Counted from the first letter of the stretch, positions 1 to 7,524 are shown. The stretch is 22,058 nt of DNA from Burkholderiales bacterium RIFCSPHIGHO2_12_FULL_61_11 (GCA_001770785.1 MERZ01000391.1:7158-29215); one strand, 5' to 3'. Numbers and translations are program-made. The notes: generated by a model not told the origin, from the letters alone.

Positions 1-536
1 CAATTGCCGCCATCAACCCGGACGTCAAAGTCATTCCCGTTACTGAACGCGCCGACGCTGCCCTGCTGGACCGGCTGGTCCATGAGGCTGATCTGGTGAT
101 CGACTGCACTGACAACTTTGCCACCCGCCACGCCATCAACCGCGCCTGTGTCAAACATCGCAAGCCGCTGGTTTCCGGCGCCGCCATCCGCTTTGACGGA
201 CAAGTGGCGGTCTACGACCCACGCAGCGCCCAGTCGCCCTGCTATGCCTGCGTGTTTCCGGAGTCGGACCTGCTGGAAGAAACCCGCTGCGCCACCATGG
301 GCGTCTTTGCACCCTTGGTCGGCATCGTCGGCACGGTGCAGGCTGCCGAAGCGTTGAAACTGCTTTGTGATGTGGGGCAGCCGCTGACCGGACGGCTGTT
401 GATGCTCGATGGCCGAAGCATGGAGTGGAACGAAATGAAACTGACGCGAAACCTCGCCTGCAAGGTCTGCGGCGGTCACTCGATTGAGCCCACGACTCCC
501 GGGAAATTACTTCGTGCCAGCCGCGGCAGGCCGTGA
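1..536 (+). CDS. MoeB/ThiF/HesA-family adenylyltransferase, C-terminal part
   Basis: This is the 3' part of a gene that starts before the window; about 177 residues are visible, in the frame beginning at base 3. The family activates the C-terminal glycine of a small sulfur-carrier protein (MoaD for molybdopterin, ThiS for thiazole) by adenylation with ATP in the cytoplasm. Visible hallmarks are the INPDVKV stretch, the LVIDCTDNFATR motif after the nucleotide-binding fold, the CYAC and CKVC pairs expected to hold the structural zinc, and a TRCATMG segment that carries the candidate catalytic cysteine. MoeB and ThiF cannot be separated on this fragment, so no symbol is given. The stop codon lies inside the end of the convergent asmA-like gene, a 30-bp tail-to-tail overlap. 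Confidence 0.9.
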   Translation, partial: IAAINPDVKVIPVTERADAALLDRLVHEADLVIDCTDNFATRHAINRACVKHRKPLVSGAAIRFDGQVAVYDPRSAQSPCYACVFPESDLLEETRCATMGVFAPLVGIVGTVQAAEALKLLCDVGQPLTGRLLMLDGRSMEWNEMKLTRNLACKVCGGHSIEPTTPGKLLRASRGRP

Positions 537-2453
537 GGCCGCCTTGGGATTGGCCGCTTCTGCCAGGACGGCCCGGCAATCCGCATCCTCGCCCGGGCCG
601 GTTTCCACCGTGGCGGCCAATGCCAGCAGGGGATTGATGGCTGCCAGCACCAGGGCAATTCCAACCCGACCCGCGAGCGCGGTTTTATCGGGACCGGCGG
701 TCGGCGCTGCAAACGTGCCGCCAATGCGCAGCGGCGAGCGCAAGCTCAAAATGCTGCCGTCCTTGGGGGCCGGATCCAGAACGATATCCAGCGTCTCATG
801 GGCCAGGCTCACCTGCCCATGGCCAGTAATGAGCGTATCGCTGGTATCCAGCACGATGGCGCGGCTGCTCATCAAGCCCTGCTTGACATCGAAGGCTGCC
901 GCCGCGCAGCGCAGCTGCACATTGCGGTCGCCGCGCAGCAAGAACTTGATGATTTCGCCTCCATCCAGGCCCAGGTATTCGAGCAGGATGTTGCTGATCT
1001 CGCCTTTGCCCATGAGCATCGCCACATCCCCGGAGGCAGACCCCAGCATCTGGGCCACGGAATGGCCGCGTCCCGTCAGGTCGAACTGCCCGCTTATTTT
1101 TCCGAGCGCGCTTTTGCTCGTCTTCACTTCAGGCAACAGCTGATTCAACTGCAAGGCGCGCACATCCAGCCGGGTGGTGAAGGCCGCTGGTTCGACATTG
1201 GAATCAATGCGAATGCTGCCAGCCACCGACCCGCCAGCAACCCCCAGCGAAACGGGATGAAGCTGCAACACCCCTTGGGTCAGCTTGATGCGGGCGCTGC
1301 CCTTGTCCAGCGGCAGCGCTCGTAGATGCCGGATATCCGCCGCCGAATAGCTCACGTCAGCGTTCATGGCCTGAAGTCTGGCCAGGTCCAGCGTTGCAAC
1401 GGGTAGCACCTTGCCCGCCCCGGGCGAGCTGGCTTTCCCTGCGTCGGATGCCAGACCAATCGCCGGTCCCAAATCCGCAAAATCCAGCAGTTTTGACTGC
1501 AACTTGCCGGTCAAAAAGGGCACTGCCGCCGATTGATCAAAACTGAGGGCGCCACTCATATCGGACTTGCCCAGCACACCCTTGATCTGGCTCACAGCCC
1601 ACACCTTGCCATGCTTGTCCAGCTTGCCGCGAAGCTTGTAGGGGGGCGTGGAAGGCAGCACGACGCCCAACAATTTATACAACTCGTTCCAATTCCTTCC
1701 CTGCAAGTCGAAGGTGGCGTCGATGCCGTTGAGCTCCGCGAGATTGGCAATCGTGCCCTTGGCCTCAAGCCTGGTTCGTCCGGCGACGGCCTTCACCTCA
1801 ATGGGAAAAGGCGCTTTGGTGTTCCTGCTCAGCTGCAGCACGCCACCGGCGCGTCCCTCGGCGCTAAATGCTTCATTTTTCCATTTGCCACTGGCCTTGT
1901 AGTGCAAGGGCAATGACTCGGCCGATTCCTGAACAAGCGAAAATTGGGCCGTCAAATTGGCCCCTTGCGCTGCCGCCAGGTAAGTTACATTGCCCTGGTC
2001 AATCTGCAAGGTACCGATATCAGGAACGGCACCGGCGTCGGACGTATCGCGCGATAGCGCCCAGGTCCGTCGCCCATCGGGCTCAATCTGCAGGCCAATT
2101 TGGGGTTCAGTCAACGCCAGCCGCGGCAGTTCCACCTTGCCAAACAGCAGCGGCAGCAATTTGATGTCAAATTCGGCAGCCCGCGCCTTGACAAGATAGG
2201 GTTCGCTGGCCCATTCCGGGTTGGCAAATTCCACACCATCCGCAACAACCGTGGTGGTGCGTCCCAGATGCACAGCCAGATGTCGCGTGATTTCGAAACG
2301 CCGCCCCAGCTGGTCCGAGACATAACGATTGATCGGCTGGCGTAGCGTATCCCATGGGAAAAAATAAACTACCAGCGTGAGAATGACAAGCAAGGCGGCA
2401 AGACCAGCCAGCCATCGGCGAAGAAGGACAGATTGCAACAGGGCATTTTTCAT
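507..2453 (-). CDS. AsmA family protein
   Basis: A 648-residue protein of the AsmA family, inner-membrane-anchored proteins with a large periplasmic part that are linked to outer-membrane assembly and to lipid transport between the membranes. Residues about 12-32 form one hydrophobic segment after a short basic start, followed by the typical N-terminal AsmA pattern (PINRYVSDQLGRRFEI, then VEFANPEWA). Repetitive beta-rich sequence follows, and the conserved C-terminal AsmA block contains FDLTGRGHSV and SLRSPLRIGGTF. An in-frame start 171 bp further upstream (2624) is possible, but its extra residues do not resemble an export signal, so the ATG at 2453 directly before the membrane anchor was chosen. 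No strong ribosome binding site is visible. The gene diverges from the receiver gene at 2772 and overlaps the moeB-like gene by 30 bp at the 3' end. Confidence 0.88.
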   Translation of the reverse strand: MKNALLQSVLLRRWLAGLAALLVILTLVVYFFPWDTLRQPINRYVSDQLGRRFEITRHLAVHLGRTTTVVADGVEFANPEWASEPYLVKARAAEFDIKLLPLLFGKVELPRLALTEPQIGLQIEPDGRRTWALSRDTSDAGAVPDIGTLQIDQGNVTYLAAAQGANLTAQFSLVQESAESLPLHYKASGKWKNEAFSAEGRAGGVLQLSRNTKAPFPIEVKAVAGRTRLEAKGTIANLAELNGIDATFDLQGRNWNELYKLLGVVLPSTPPYKLRGKLDKHGKVWAVSQIKGVLGKSDMSGALSFDQSAAVPFLTGKLQSKLLDFADLGPAIGLASDAGKASSPGAGKVLPVATLDLARLQAMNADVSYSAADIRHLRALPLDKGSARIKLTQGVLQLHPVSLGVAGGSVAGSIRIDSNVEPAAFTTRLDVRALQLNQLLPEVKTSKSALGKISGQFDLTGRGHSVAQMLGSASGDVAMLMGKGEISNILLEYLGLDGGEIIKFLLRGDRNVQLRCAAAAFDVKQGLMSSRAIVLDTSDTLITGHGQVSLAHETLDIVLDPAPKDGSILSLRSPLRIGGTFAAPTAGPDKTALAGRVGIALVLAAINPLLALAATVETGPGEDADCRAVLAEAANPKAASRPAAAGTK

Positions 2454-2595
2454 GGGTTTCGGTGGTTTCAAGCCCGCTTCAAGAAAAGACTCGCACGGCG
2501 ATAGCTGGCGATGCGCTAAAAAGCGGAGATCACCGCGCAGTTGCAGTATCGGATGAACAACGGGTGTCGGACATCGGCAAGCGCCATGAATGCTT

Positions 2596-2647
2596 GTGGG
2601 GATGTGCCTACAGTGGCTTTTCACGGTATCGTCGGAATCGTCCTACA
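2596..2647. promoter_or_regulatory. Two candidate regulator-binding dyads in the 318-bp divergent gap
   Basis: The gap between the asmA-like start (2453, minus strand) and the receiver gene start (2772, plus strand) contains no convincing gene. It contains two similar 17-bp sites, 35 bp apart: GTGGGGATGTGCCTACA at 2596-2612 and GTCGGAATCGTCCTACA at 2631-2647, identical at 12 of 17 positions. The second is a near-dyad with half-sites GTCGGA and GTAGGA around 4 bp, a size expected for a NarL/FixJ-type dimer. A third related site lies at 5334-5350. A lone GTCGGA half-site is at 2566-2571. Function as operators is inferred. Confidence 0.4.
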
Positions 2648-2771
2648 AGCGTCGAATACAGTCGCTGGCAAAATCGGCTTTAAGAAAAAATACAAACAAG
2701 GTACGCTCGCATTTTTAAGTCTTTCGTGGTCTTCCGAAAGCCGAGCTACCCTCCACCTGGACCCCTTAGCC

Positions 2772-3152
2772 GTGAGACTAAAAACTTACATCGTTGAAGA
2801 CAACCCCACGATTCGCGAGAACCTGATTGACACTCTGGAAGAATTGGCTGGAGTGACGGCCGTCGGAACGGCAGAAACCGAAAACGAAAGCAAAGCCTGG
2901 TTGACCGAAAATCCTGAAAAGTGGGATATGGCAATCGTCGATCTGTTTCTCAAGCAAGGAAGCGGACTGGGTGTGCTCGCTGCTTGCCGGGATCGCCCCT
3001 CCCGGCAAAAGGTTGTGGTGTTGAGCAACTACGCCACGGTAGACATTCGCCAGCGCTGCGCGCAGCTGGGAGTCGACGCGGTTTTTGACAAGTCCAATGA
3101 AATAGATGCCTTGGTGGACTATTGCATCGAGCAGCGCGGCGCCTCCGCTTGA
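2772..3152 (+). CDS. Single-domain response regulator (receiver only)
   Basis: A 126-residue CheY-like receiver with no output domain. The phosphorylation site is complete: acidic pair E9/D10 (IVEDN), phosphoacceptor D57 (AIVDLFLKQGSG), S85 in the switch position (VVLSN) and K107 (FDKSNE). Such proteins pass phosphoryl groups to other proteins, bind partners directly, or act as phosphate sinks. The GTG at 2772 was chosen because homology to receivers begins right after it, and the open frame further upstream runs through the candidate operator region and has no receiver similarity. No clear Shine-Dalgarno sequence precedes it. It converges with the NarL-type regulator (2 bp between stop codons), and a histidine kinase follows, so it probably belongs to the same signalling unit. 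It contains no DNA-binding part. Confidence 0.85.
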   Translation: MRLKTYIVEDNPTIRENLIDTLEELAGVTAVGTAETENESKAWLTENPEKWDMAIVDLFLKQGSGLGVLAACRDRPSRQKVVVLSNYATVDIRQRCAQLGVDAVFDKSNEIDALVDYCIEQRGASA

Positions 3153-3154
3153 AA

Positions 3155-3787
3155 TCAATCGATCAGTTTGTTCTTGAGTGCGTAATAGGTGAGGTCGCTA
3201 TTGGACGCAAGACTCATCTTTTCCATCACACGGGTTCTGTAGGTACTGACGGTTTTCACGCTCAGCGAAAGTGCTTTCGCAATATCGCCGGCCGTTTCGC
3301 CCTTGGCCAGTTTCAGAAAAACCTGAAACTCCCGTTCAGACAACTGTTCATGGGCGGCCATATCGTGCGGCCGGTTCAATTGTTGCGCCAACAACTCGGC
3401 CACCGCCGGCGTGATGTAGCGCTTGCCAAGCGAAATCACCCGAATGGCGTCGACAATTTCCGAAGGATCGCACTCCTTGTTCAGGTAGCCGCTGGCGCCT
3501 TGGCGAATCAGGTTGACGGCGTAATGCTCTTCGGGGTAGCCGCTCAAAATGAGAATGCCCACGTCGGGGGCTTTGGCTCGAATCATGGCCAGCGCATCGA
3601 TCCCGCTCTGGCCCGGCATGGACAGGTCCATGACCAGAATGTCCAGTTCGACATTGCGAACCAGGTCAATCGCTTCGCGCCCGTTGGCGGCCTCGCCGAC
3701 AACACGCAAATCCACCTGGTCCGAAAAAAACTGCCTGAGTCCCGATCGCACGATGGCATGGTCGTCCACAATTCCAATTTTTATCAT
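3155..3787 (-). CDS. NarL/FixJ-family response regulator
   Basis: A 210-residue transcription factor with an N-terminal receiver (about 1-120) and a C-terminal LuxR-type helix-turn-helix (about 149-205). Receiver residues are intact: D8/D9, phosphoacceptor D54 (LVMDLSMPG), S82 and K104 (LNKE). The output domain shows the LSEREFQVFLKLAKG start and the SVKTVSTYRTRVMEKM recognition region. The overall look is that of the UvrY/GacA/BvgA branch. The ATG at 3787 has a good upstream ribosome binding site (AGGAAG about 8 bp before it). It is divergent from the sensor kinase gene at 3920, its most likely cognate partner, and tail-to-tail with the receiver-only gene. It is the natural candidate to bind the dyad sites at 2596-2647 and 5334-5350. 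Confidence 0.92.
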   Translation of the reverse strand: MIKIGIVDDHAIVRSGLRQFFSDQVDLRVVGEAANGREAIDLVRNVELDILVMDLSMPGQSGIDALAMIRAKAPDVGILILSGYPEEHYAVNLIRQGASGYLNKECDPSEIVDAIRVISLGKRYITPAVAELLAQQLNRPHDMAAHEQLSEREFQVFLKLAKGETAGDIAKALSLSVKTVSTYRTRVMEKMSLASNSDLTYYALKNKLID

Positions 3788-3919
3788 GTCGTTGTCTTCC
3801 TATAGAGCCCGCACCAGCAGGCAGCACAATGAACAAAGATGGCCGGGTCCGGACATCTGCATTGCTTTCAGTGCTTATTATTGACGAAATATTCCTCGAA
3901 GTACCAAACGGAGCTTGCA

Positions 3920-5260
3920 GTGAAAAGATTTGCGTCACCAAAAATGGCCGTCGCCATGCTTCTGGCCGTGCTGGCCGCCGCTTTACTGATTTTCATCAAT
4001 GAGGTCAGTTTTAACAAATCCACGGCGGCGGCGGCGAGCATGCAAGAGGCTCAACAAACCCGCGGAGCGATCCATGAACTGGTGCAGCAGATGCTGGACG
4101 CGGAGACCGGACAACGGGGCTATTTACTGACTGGCGACCCGCGCTATCTGGAGCCCTATGACATCGCCATGGCCAATATCAAACCGAACCTGGTCAAGCT
4201 GCGCCTGCTGTTCACGCCCTACCCGGAACAACTCACCGAGTTTGGACTCTTGTCCAGTCATGTTTCGAGCAAACTGGCCGAGATGGACCTGAGCGTGCGC
4301 ATGCGCAAGGAAGGCAATGAAGACGCCTGGAAATTTATCTTGACCACGGATGTCGGCCAAGAGCACATGGACGCCATCCGCGAACATTCCACCAAGCTGT
4401 CCGCCAGCAGCATCAGCAAAATGGAACGGGGACAGGTGCAGATCAGGCAGACCTTGCTGTTGTCCCGTATCGGCATTGCCACCATGGCCCTGGCCGGCTT
4501 GCTGGCTTTTTACCTGTATCTGCTGCAAACCAAAGCACTACTCGCTTCAGGGCAGCGCGAGCAGGAATCGCTGGAGCGTGAACGCGATCTGCTGGAATCG
4601 CAGGTGCGCCAGCGTACCGCCGACCTGGCCAAGCTGGCCACCCACTTGCAAAATGTACGGGAGGAGGAGCGGGGTCATCTGGCACGCGAGCTGCACGACG
4701 AACTGGGCTCGCTCCTGACCGCCGCGAAGCTCGATGTGGCCAGACTGAAGTCGCGCCTGGCTGGCAACCTGCCGGAAGCCGCGGAGCGCCTGACCCATTT
4801 GACCAGCACACTCAACAGTGGCATCGCCCTGGCGCGACGCATTGTGGAGGATTTGCGACCGTCCTCGCTGTCACATCTGGGCCTGCCGGCCTCACTTGAA
4901 ATTCTGACCCGTGAGTTCGCCGAACGCTCCGGGCTGAGCATCACCACCGATCTTGAGTCGGTGGATCTGGGTGGAACGGCCCAGTTGACCGTTTACCGGA
5001 TGGTCCAGGAGTCGCTGACCAACATCGGCAAGTATGCCAATGCCAACCAGGCAGAGGTCAGCCTTCACGACTTCGAAGGCTATGTCACCGTGGAAGTCAA
5101 GGACAACGGCCAGGGTTTCAAGCTGGGCAGCGTGGGCCCGACAAGCCATGGTCTGGCCGGCATGCGCCACCGCGTGGAAGCAGCCGGCGGCCGCCTGACC
5201 GTCACCAGCGCCGAAGGCAGCGGAACTCAAATTTTGGCCGTGCTGCCCAAGGCAAGCTGA
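3920..5260 (+). CDS. CHASE3-domain sensor histidine kinase (HisKA_3 type)
   Basis: A 446-residue inner-membrane sensor kinase. A first membrane segment (about 10-28) is followed by a periplasmic CHASE3 domain, recognisable by DAETGQRGYLLTGDPRYLEPY at about 60-80. A second membrane segment spans about 183-203, followed by a coiled-coil linker (about 210-245), a HisKA_3 dimerisation domain with phosphoacceptor H259 in ARELHDELG, and a HATPase_c domain (MVQESLTNIGKYA, DNGQGF, GLAGMRHRVEAAGG). HisKA_3 kinases normally pair with NarL-type regulators, which fits the divergent neighbour at 3155-3787. The GTG at 3920 was chosen because GGAG lies 7 bp upstream and the membrane segment follows; the longer open frame from 3839 adds residues unlike a kinase start. 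The signal sensed by CHASE3 domains is generally unknown. Confidence 0.92.
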   Translation: MKRFASPKMAVAMLLAVLAAALLIFINEVSFNKSTAAAASMQEAQQTRGAIHELVQQMLDAETGQRGYLLTGDPRYLEPYDIAMANIKPNLVKLRLLFTPYPEQLTEFGLLSSHVSSKLAEMDLSVRMRKEGNEDAWKFILTTDVGQEHMDAIREHSTKLSASSISKMERGQVQIRQTLLLSRIGIATMALAGLLAFYLYLLQTKALLASGQREQESLERERDLLESQVRQRTADLAKLATHLQNVREEERGHLARELHDELGSLLTAAKLDVARLKSRLAGNLPEAAERLTHLTSTLNSGIALARRIVEDLRPSSLSHLGLPASLEILTREFAERSGLSITTDLESVDLGGTAQLTVYRMVQESLTNIGKYANANQAEVSLHDFEGYVTVEVKDNGQGFKLGSVGPTSHGLAGMRHRVEAAGGRLTVTSAEGSGTQILAVLPKAS

Positions 5261-5333
5261 GCCATTGCCTGGCAAAAGTTGCGGCACTGCAGCCGGTTCG
5301 CCGCCTTCGAGACCGGATACGGCGTAACAAACT

Positions 5334-5350
5334 GTCAGCCCCCTCCTACA
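5334..5350. promoter_or_regulatory. Candidate regulator-binding site upstream of the stress gene run
   Basis: GTCAGCCCCCTCCTACA matches the site at 2631-2647 at 12 of 17 positions, including the whole TCCTACA half, but its left half is degenerate. It lies 133 bp upstream of the DUF1328 start in the 222-bp gap after the kinase gene. The gap shows no other convincing feature and no clear terminator. Operator function is inferred. Confidence 0.3.
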
Positions 5351-5482
5351 GCGTATCCCCCCCGTATCTGACAAGGGCACACGTTCACAGCCGATGACAA
5401 AAAGCAGCGCTCCCGCTACGCTTGCTGCAAGTGCTTCAAATAAAAGAAACCGCGCCCAACCCGCCAATGCAAGGAGCTCAAG

Positions 5483-5647
5483 ATGCTGCACTATTCCGTC
5501 GTTTTTCTGGTGATCGCGCTGATCGCCGCCGTGTTCGGCTTTGGCGGCATCGCGGCAGGTGCTGTCGAGATTGCCAAAATCCTTTTCTTCATTTTCGCCA
5601 TCATGGCCATCGTGAGCTTTGTGATCAGCTTGCTCAAGAAAAAATGA
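5483..5647 (+). CDS. DUF1328 (YtjA-type) small membrane protein
   Basis: A 54-residue protein, shorter than common ORF cutoffs. It starts [20 protein letters not shown], continues with a glycine/alanine-rich turn, has a second hydrophobic stretch (about residues 31-50) and ends in LLKKK. This is the characteristic two-helix DUF1328 pattern, with the HY..VF start and the GFGGIAAGA turn. A strong ribosome binding site AAGGAG (5471-5476) sits 6 bp upstream of the ATG. The molecular function of DUF1328 is unknown. These proteins are often encoded with stress-related membrane proteins, as here. It is the first gene of the run through 7438. Confidence 0.9.
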   Translation: MLHYSVVFLVIALIAAVFGFGGIAAGAVEIAKILFFIFAIMAIVSFVISLLKKK

Positions 5648-5736
5648 CCTCGGCCAAGGCAGCGGGCGAGCCCGCGTCGGCTGATGAAGCGTTTCATGGC
5701 GCCAACCCTTTCCATTCAACTTCCCAAGGACCTGAC

Positions 5737-6138
5737 ATGCAACCCAATACCTCCAATACCACCCGTGAAGCCATGCCCGCCATGCGTCGAGCCACTGATG
5801 ACTTGCTGCAAACGGCAGGCAAGGCCATGGATTCGACTCGTGACTACGCCAACGACGCCCTGGACAGGGCGGAAAACAAAGTACGCGAGCTTCGCGGCAG
5901 CGTTGACCCGGTTGTGGACATGCTGGCGTCCAGGGCACAAAGGCTGGCCCGTCATAGCCTGGACCTGGCCTCGGAGGCTAAAGATCGCGCCGAGCAATCC
6001 CTCAAGCGCGCAACCAGAGTCACCACGCGCTACGTCGCCGATCAACCTTTGCGTTCCGTGCTGATTGCCGCCGCCGTAGGTGCCGCTGTCGCTTTGCTGA
6101 TTGCCTCTTCACGTCATCGCAAGCAAAACCGGTACTGA
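5737..6138 (+). CDS. DUF883 family protein (ElaB/YqjD-like)
   Basis: A 133-residue protein with an amphipathic, charged alpha-helical body (about residues 10-100, probably coiled coil, with repeated A..RAE patterns) and one C-terminal membrane helix at about 107-124 (SVLIAAAVGAAVALLIA) followed by a basic tail. This is the layout of E. coli ElaB and YqjD, tail-anchored inner-membrane proteins that bind ribosomes in stationary phase. The ATG at 5737 has AAGGA 6 bp upstream. It lies 89 bp after the DUF1328 stop and just ahead of a YqjE-like gene, matching the yqjD-yqjE order known from enterobacteria. Ribosome binding is family knowledge and is not shown by this sequence. Confidence 0.88.
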   Translation: MQPNTSNTTREAMPAMRRATDDLLQTAGKAMDSTRDYANDALDRAENKVRELRGSVDPVVDMLASRAQRLARHSLDLASEAKDRAEQSLKRATRVTTRYVADQPLRSVLIAAAVGAAVALLIASSRHRKQNRY

Positions 6139-6178
6139 AGACTGTCACTGGTTAACAGCTAACGCTCAACCCCCCCCT

Positions 6179-6544
6179 ATGCTGCATCCGTTTTTTTCAA
6201 CGCTGATACAACGACCGGATCTGGTCATGGACCATCTCTCGGCCTATGCCGCGCTGTTCCACGAGGAAGCTTCCAGCGCCGGGTCCGAGCTGCTGGCTCG
6301 CGCTGTGGCGTGGCTGCTGGCGGTGCTGTCGCTATTTGTGTTTCTGGGACTGGCGGGTACGGCCCTGATGCTGGGCTTGATGCAAAACCAGTTTCATTGG
6401 GTGCTGGTCGCAGTACCTGGCGTTGCGCTGGTGCTGGCATTGGTCGCCGTCATCAAGGCCAGAAAGCCACTGAAGAGCGAGCGCTTTCCTGAGCTCAAGG
6501 CGCAAATGGACAGCGACGCGCAGGCCTTGCGGATGGTCGCATGA
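6179..6544 (+). CDS. Phage-holin-superfamily membrane protein (YqjE-like)
   Basis: A 121-residue protein with a soluble helical start (to about residue 40), two membrane helices (about 43-68 and 73-93) and a charged cytoplasmic end. This matches the YqjE / Phage_holin_3_6 family, which despite the name consists mostly of chromosomal envelope proteins encoded next to YqjD-type genes. The ATG at 6179 follows a run of C and has no visible ribosome binding site; an alternative in-frame ATG is at 6227. The gene starts 40 bp after the DUF883 stop, and the next gene begins 12 bp after its end, so it is very probably translated from one message with them. Confidence 0.82.
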   Translation: MLHPFFSTLIQRPDLVMDHLSAYAALFHEEASSAGSELLARAVAWLLAVLSLFVFLGLAGTALMLGLMQNQFHWVLVAVPGVALVLALVAVIKARKPLKSERFPELKAQMDSDAQALRMVA

Positions 6545-6556
6545 AAGCGCCCTGAC

Positions 6557-6985
6557 ATGCCCTCCACCACAGAACCGACTCCGCAAGAACGTCTGGCCGC
6601 CAGCCGCAGGGCGCTGGTCCGGCATATGAGAGGGGACGGGACGCCTGAGGACCATGACGACCTCGAGGGAGACCAGCCGTCCCCTGCAGCTTCCTACGGG
6701 GCTTGGGGCGTCGTCAAACGCGCGATGCGGGCCTTTTGGCGCAAGCACCCGGTCGGGGTGGCGGTTGACCTGGCGCGGCCAGTGATCGGTAAATATGCCG
6801 AAGAGCAACCGTTCAAGCTGCTGGGAATTTCCGCCAGTATTGGCGCCGCAGCCGTGCTGCTCCGGCCATGGCGCCTGGCTTCACTGGGCGCGGTGCTGGT
6901 TGCCGCCCTCAAGTCATCCGAGCTTTCAAATGCGCTGTCTTCGATGCTGGCCACGACCCGGCAAGATACTGAAAAAACCGGCTAA
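6557..6985 (+). CDS. Hypothetical membrane protein of the stress run
   Basis: A 142-residue protein that I do not recognise as a named family. The N-terminal half is polar, with an acidic stretch at about 30-40 (EDHDDLEGD). A basic helix follows (VVKRAMRAFWRKHP), then hydrophobic stretches at about 87-103 and 106-118. The segment YAEEQPFKLLGISASIGAAAVLL resembles the DUF883 neighbour's YVADQPLRSVLIAAAVGAAVALL in order, spacing and composition, which suggests a related tail anchor. Position and size recall YqjK, the third gene of the enterobacterial yqjDEK group, but I see no clear sequence match to it. It starts 12 bp after the YqjE-like gene. Start choice is by position only; no strong ribosome binding site is visible. 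Confidence 0.72.
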   Translation: MPSTTEPTPQERLAASRRALVRHMRGDGTPEDHDDLEGDQPSPAASYGAWGVVKRAMRAFWRKHPVGVAVDLARPVIGKYAEEQPFKLLGISASIGAAAVLLRPWRLASLGAVLVAALKSSELSNALSSMLATTRQDTEKTG

Positions 6986-7123
6986 AACGCCATGGGAACC
7001 GATATCAGGATGACTGGATGGGAGAAACAACGATTTCCGCAGGTTGATTGGCGTGGTGCCGCCGATCGACAGGCTTTTAAACCTTGCACTAGTTCAATCA
7101 AGTCAATTCAAGAGGAAAACAAA

Positions 7124-7438
7124 ATGAAATACGTTCGCGCAATTGCATTCGCCGCTCTGGCAGGTATCACCATCATCGGCAGCGGTTGCGCTGTCGTGCG
7201 TGGTCAGCAAACCACCGGCTCCTACGTTGATGATGCGGCCATCACGGCCGCCGTCAAAGCCAAGTTCCTCGAGGACAAGACGGTTTCAGGCATGTCCATC
7301 AGCGTCGAAACGCTCAATGGCACGGTTCAGCTGTCCGGTTTTGCCAAGTCAACAACCGAGAAAACCCAGGCTGAAAATATTGCCCGTGGGGTCAAGAACG
7401 TCAAGGCCGTTCGCAACGACATCGTGGTTCGTCCTTAA
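7124..7438 (+). CDS. BON-domain lipoprotein
   Basis: A 104-residue protein with a lipoprotein-like signal peptide ending IIGSGC (candidate lipidated C22; the -3 position is glycine, so the lipobox is atypical). A single BON domain spans about residues 36-104, with DDAAITAAVKAKFLED, the ISVETLNGTVQLSGFA core and a final VKAVRNDIVV. BON domains are linked to envelope integrity and osmotic stress (OsmY, DolP) and to phospholipid binding. The ATG at 7124 is preceded by AGAGGAAAAC, a good ribosome binding site. It lies 138 bp after the previous gene, so it may have its own promoter, although I could not define one. A terminator follows. Its domain resembles that of the convergent gene at 7684-8202. 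Confidence 0.87.
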   Translation: MKYVRAIAFAALAGITIIGSGCAVVRGQQTTGSYVDDAAITAAVKAKFLEDKTVSGMSISVETLNGTVQLSGFAKSTTEKTQAENIARGVKNVKAVRNDIVVRP

Positions 7439-7491
7439 GCGCTTTTTGCACCCATGCGCCGCTGGGGGTGGCGCAGTCCAGGAGCCTCCAA

Positions 7492-7524
7492 GCAGGCGAA
7501 GAAATTTTCATCGCCTGCTTTTTT
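7492..7524 (+). terminator. Rho-independent terminator of the stress run
   Basis: A perfect 8-bp stem GCAGGCGA / TCGCCTGC (7492-7499 and 7511-7518) with an 11-nt loop is followed directly by six T residues (7519-7524). It sits 54 bp after the BON lipoprotein stop. The rest of 7439-7683 holds no convincing gene on either strand. Confidence 0.88.

Noticed and set aside
2541..2771. An upstream extension of the receiver-only gene
   Set aside because: The extra 77 codons show no receiver or signal sequence and run through the two candidate dyads, so they are better read as promoter region.
4892..5938. A 348-codon open frame on the minus strand
   Set aside because: It runs antisense across the kinase 3' end, the intergenic gap, DUF1328 and DUF883, which are all supported by family features and ribosome binding sites.
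6179..6544. Holin-type annotation taken as a sign of a prophage
   Set aside because: The neighbours are DUF1328, DUF883 and BON genes and no phage gene is present. The family name is historical and the context is the chromosomal yqjDE-like group.
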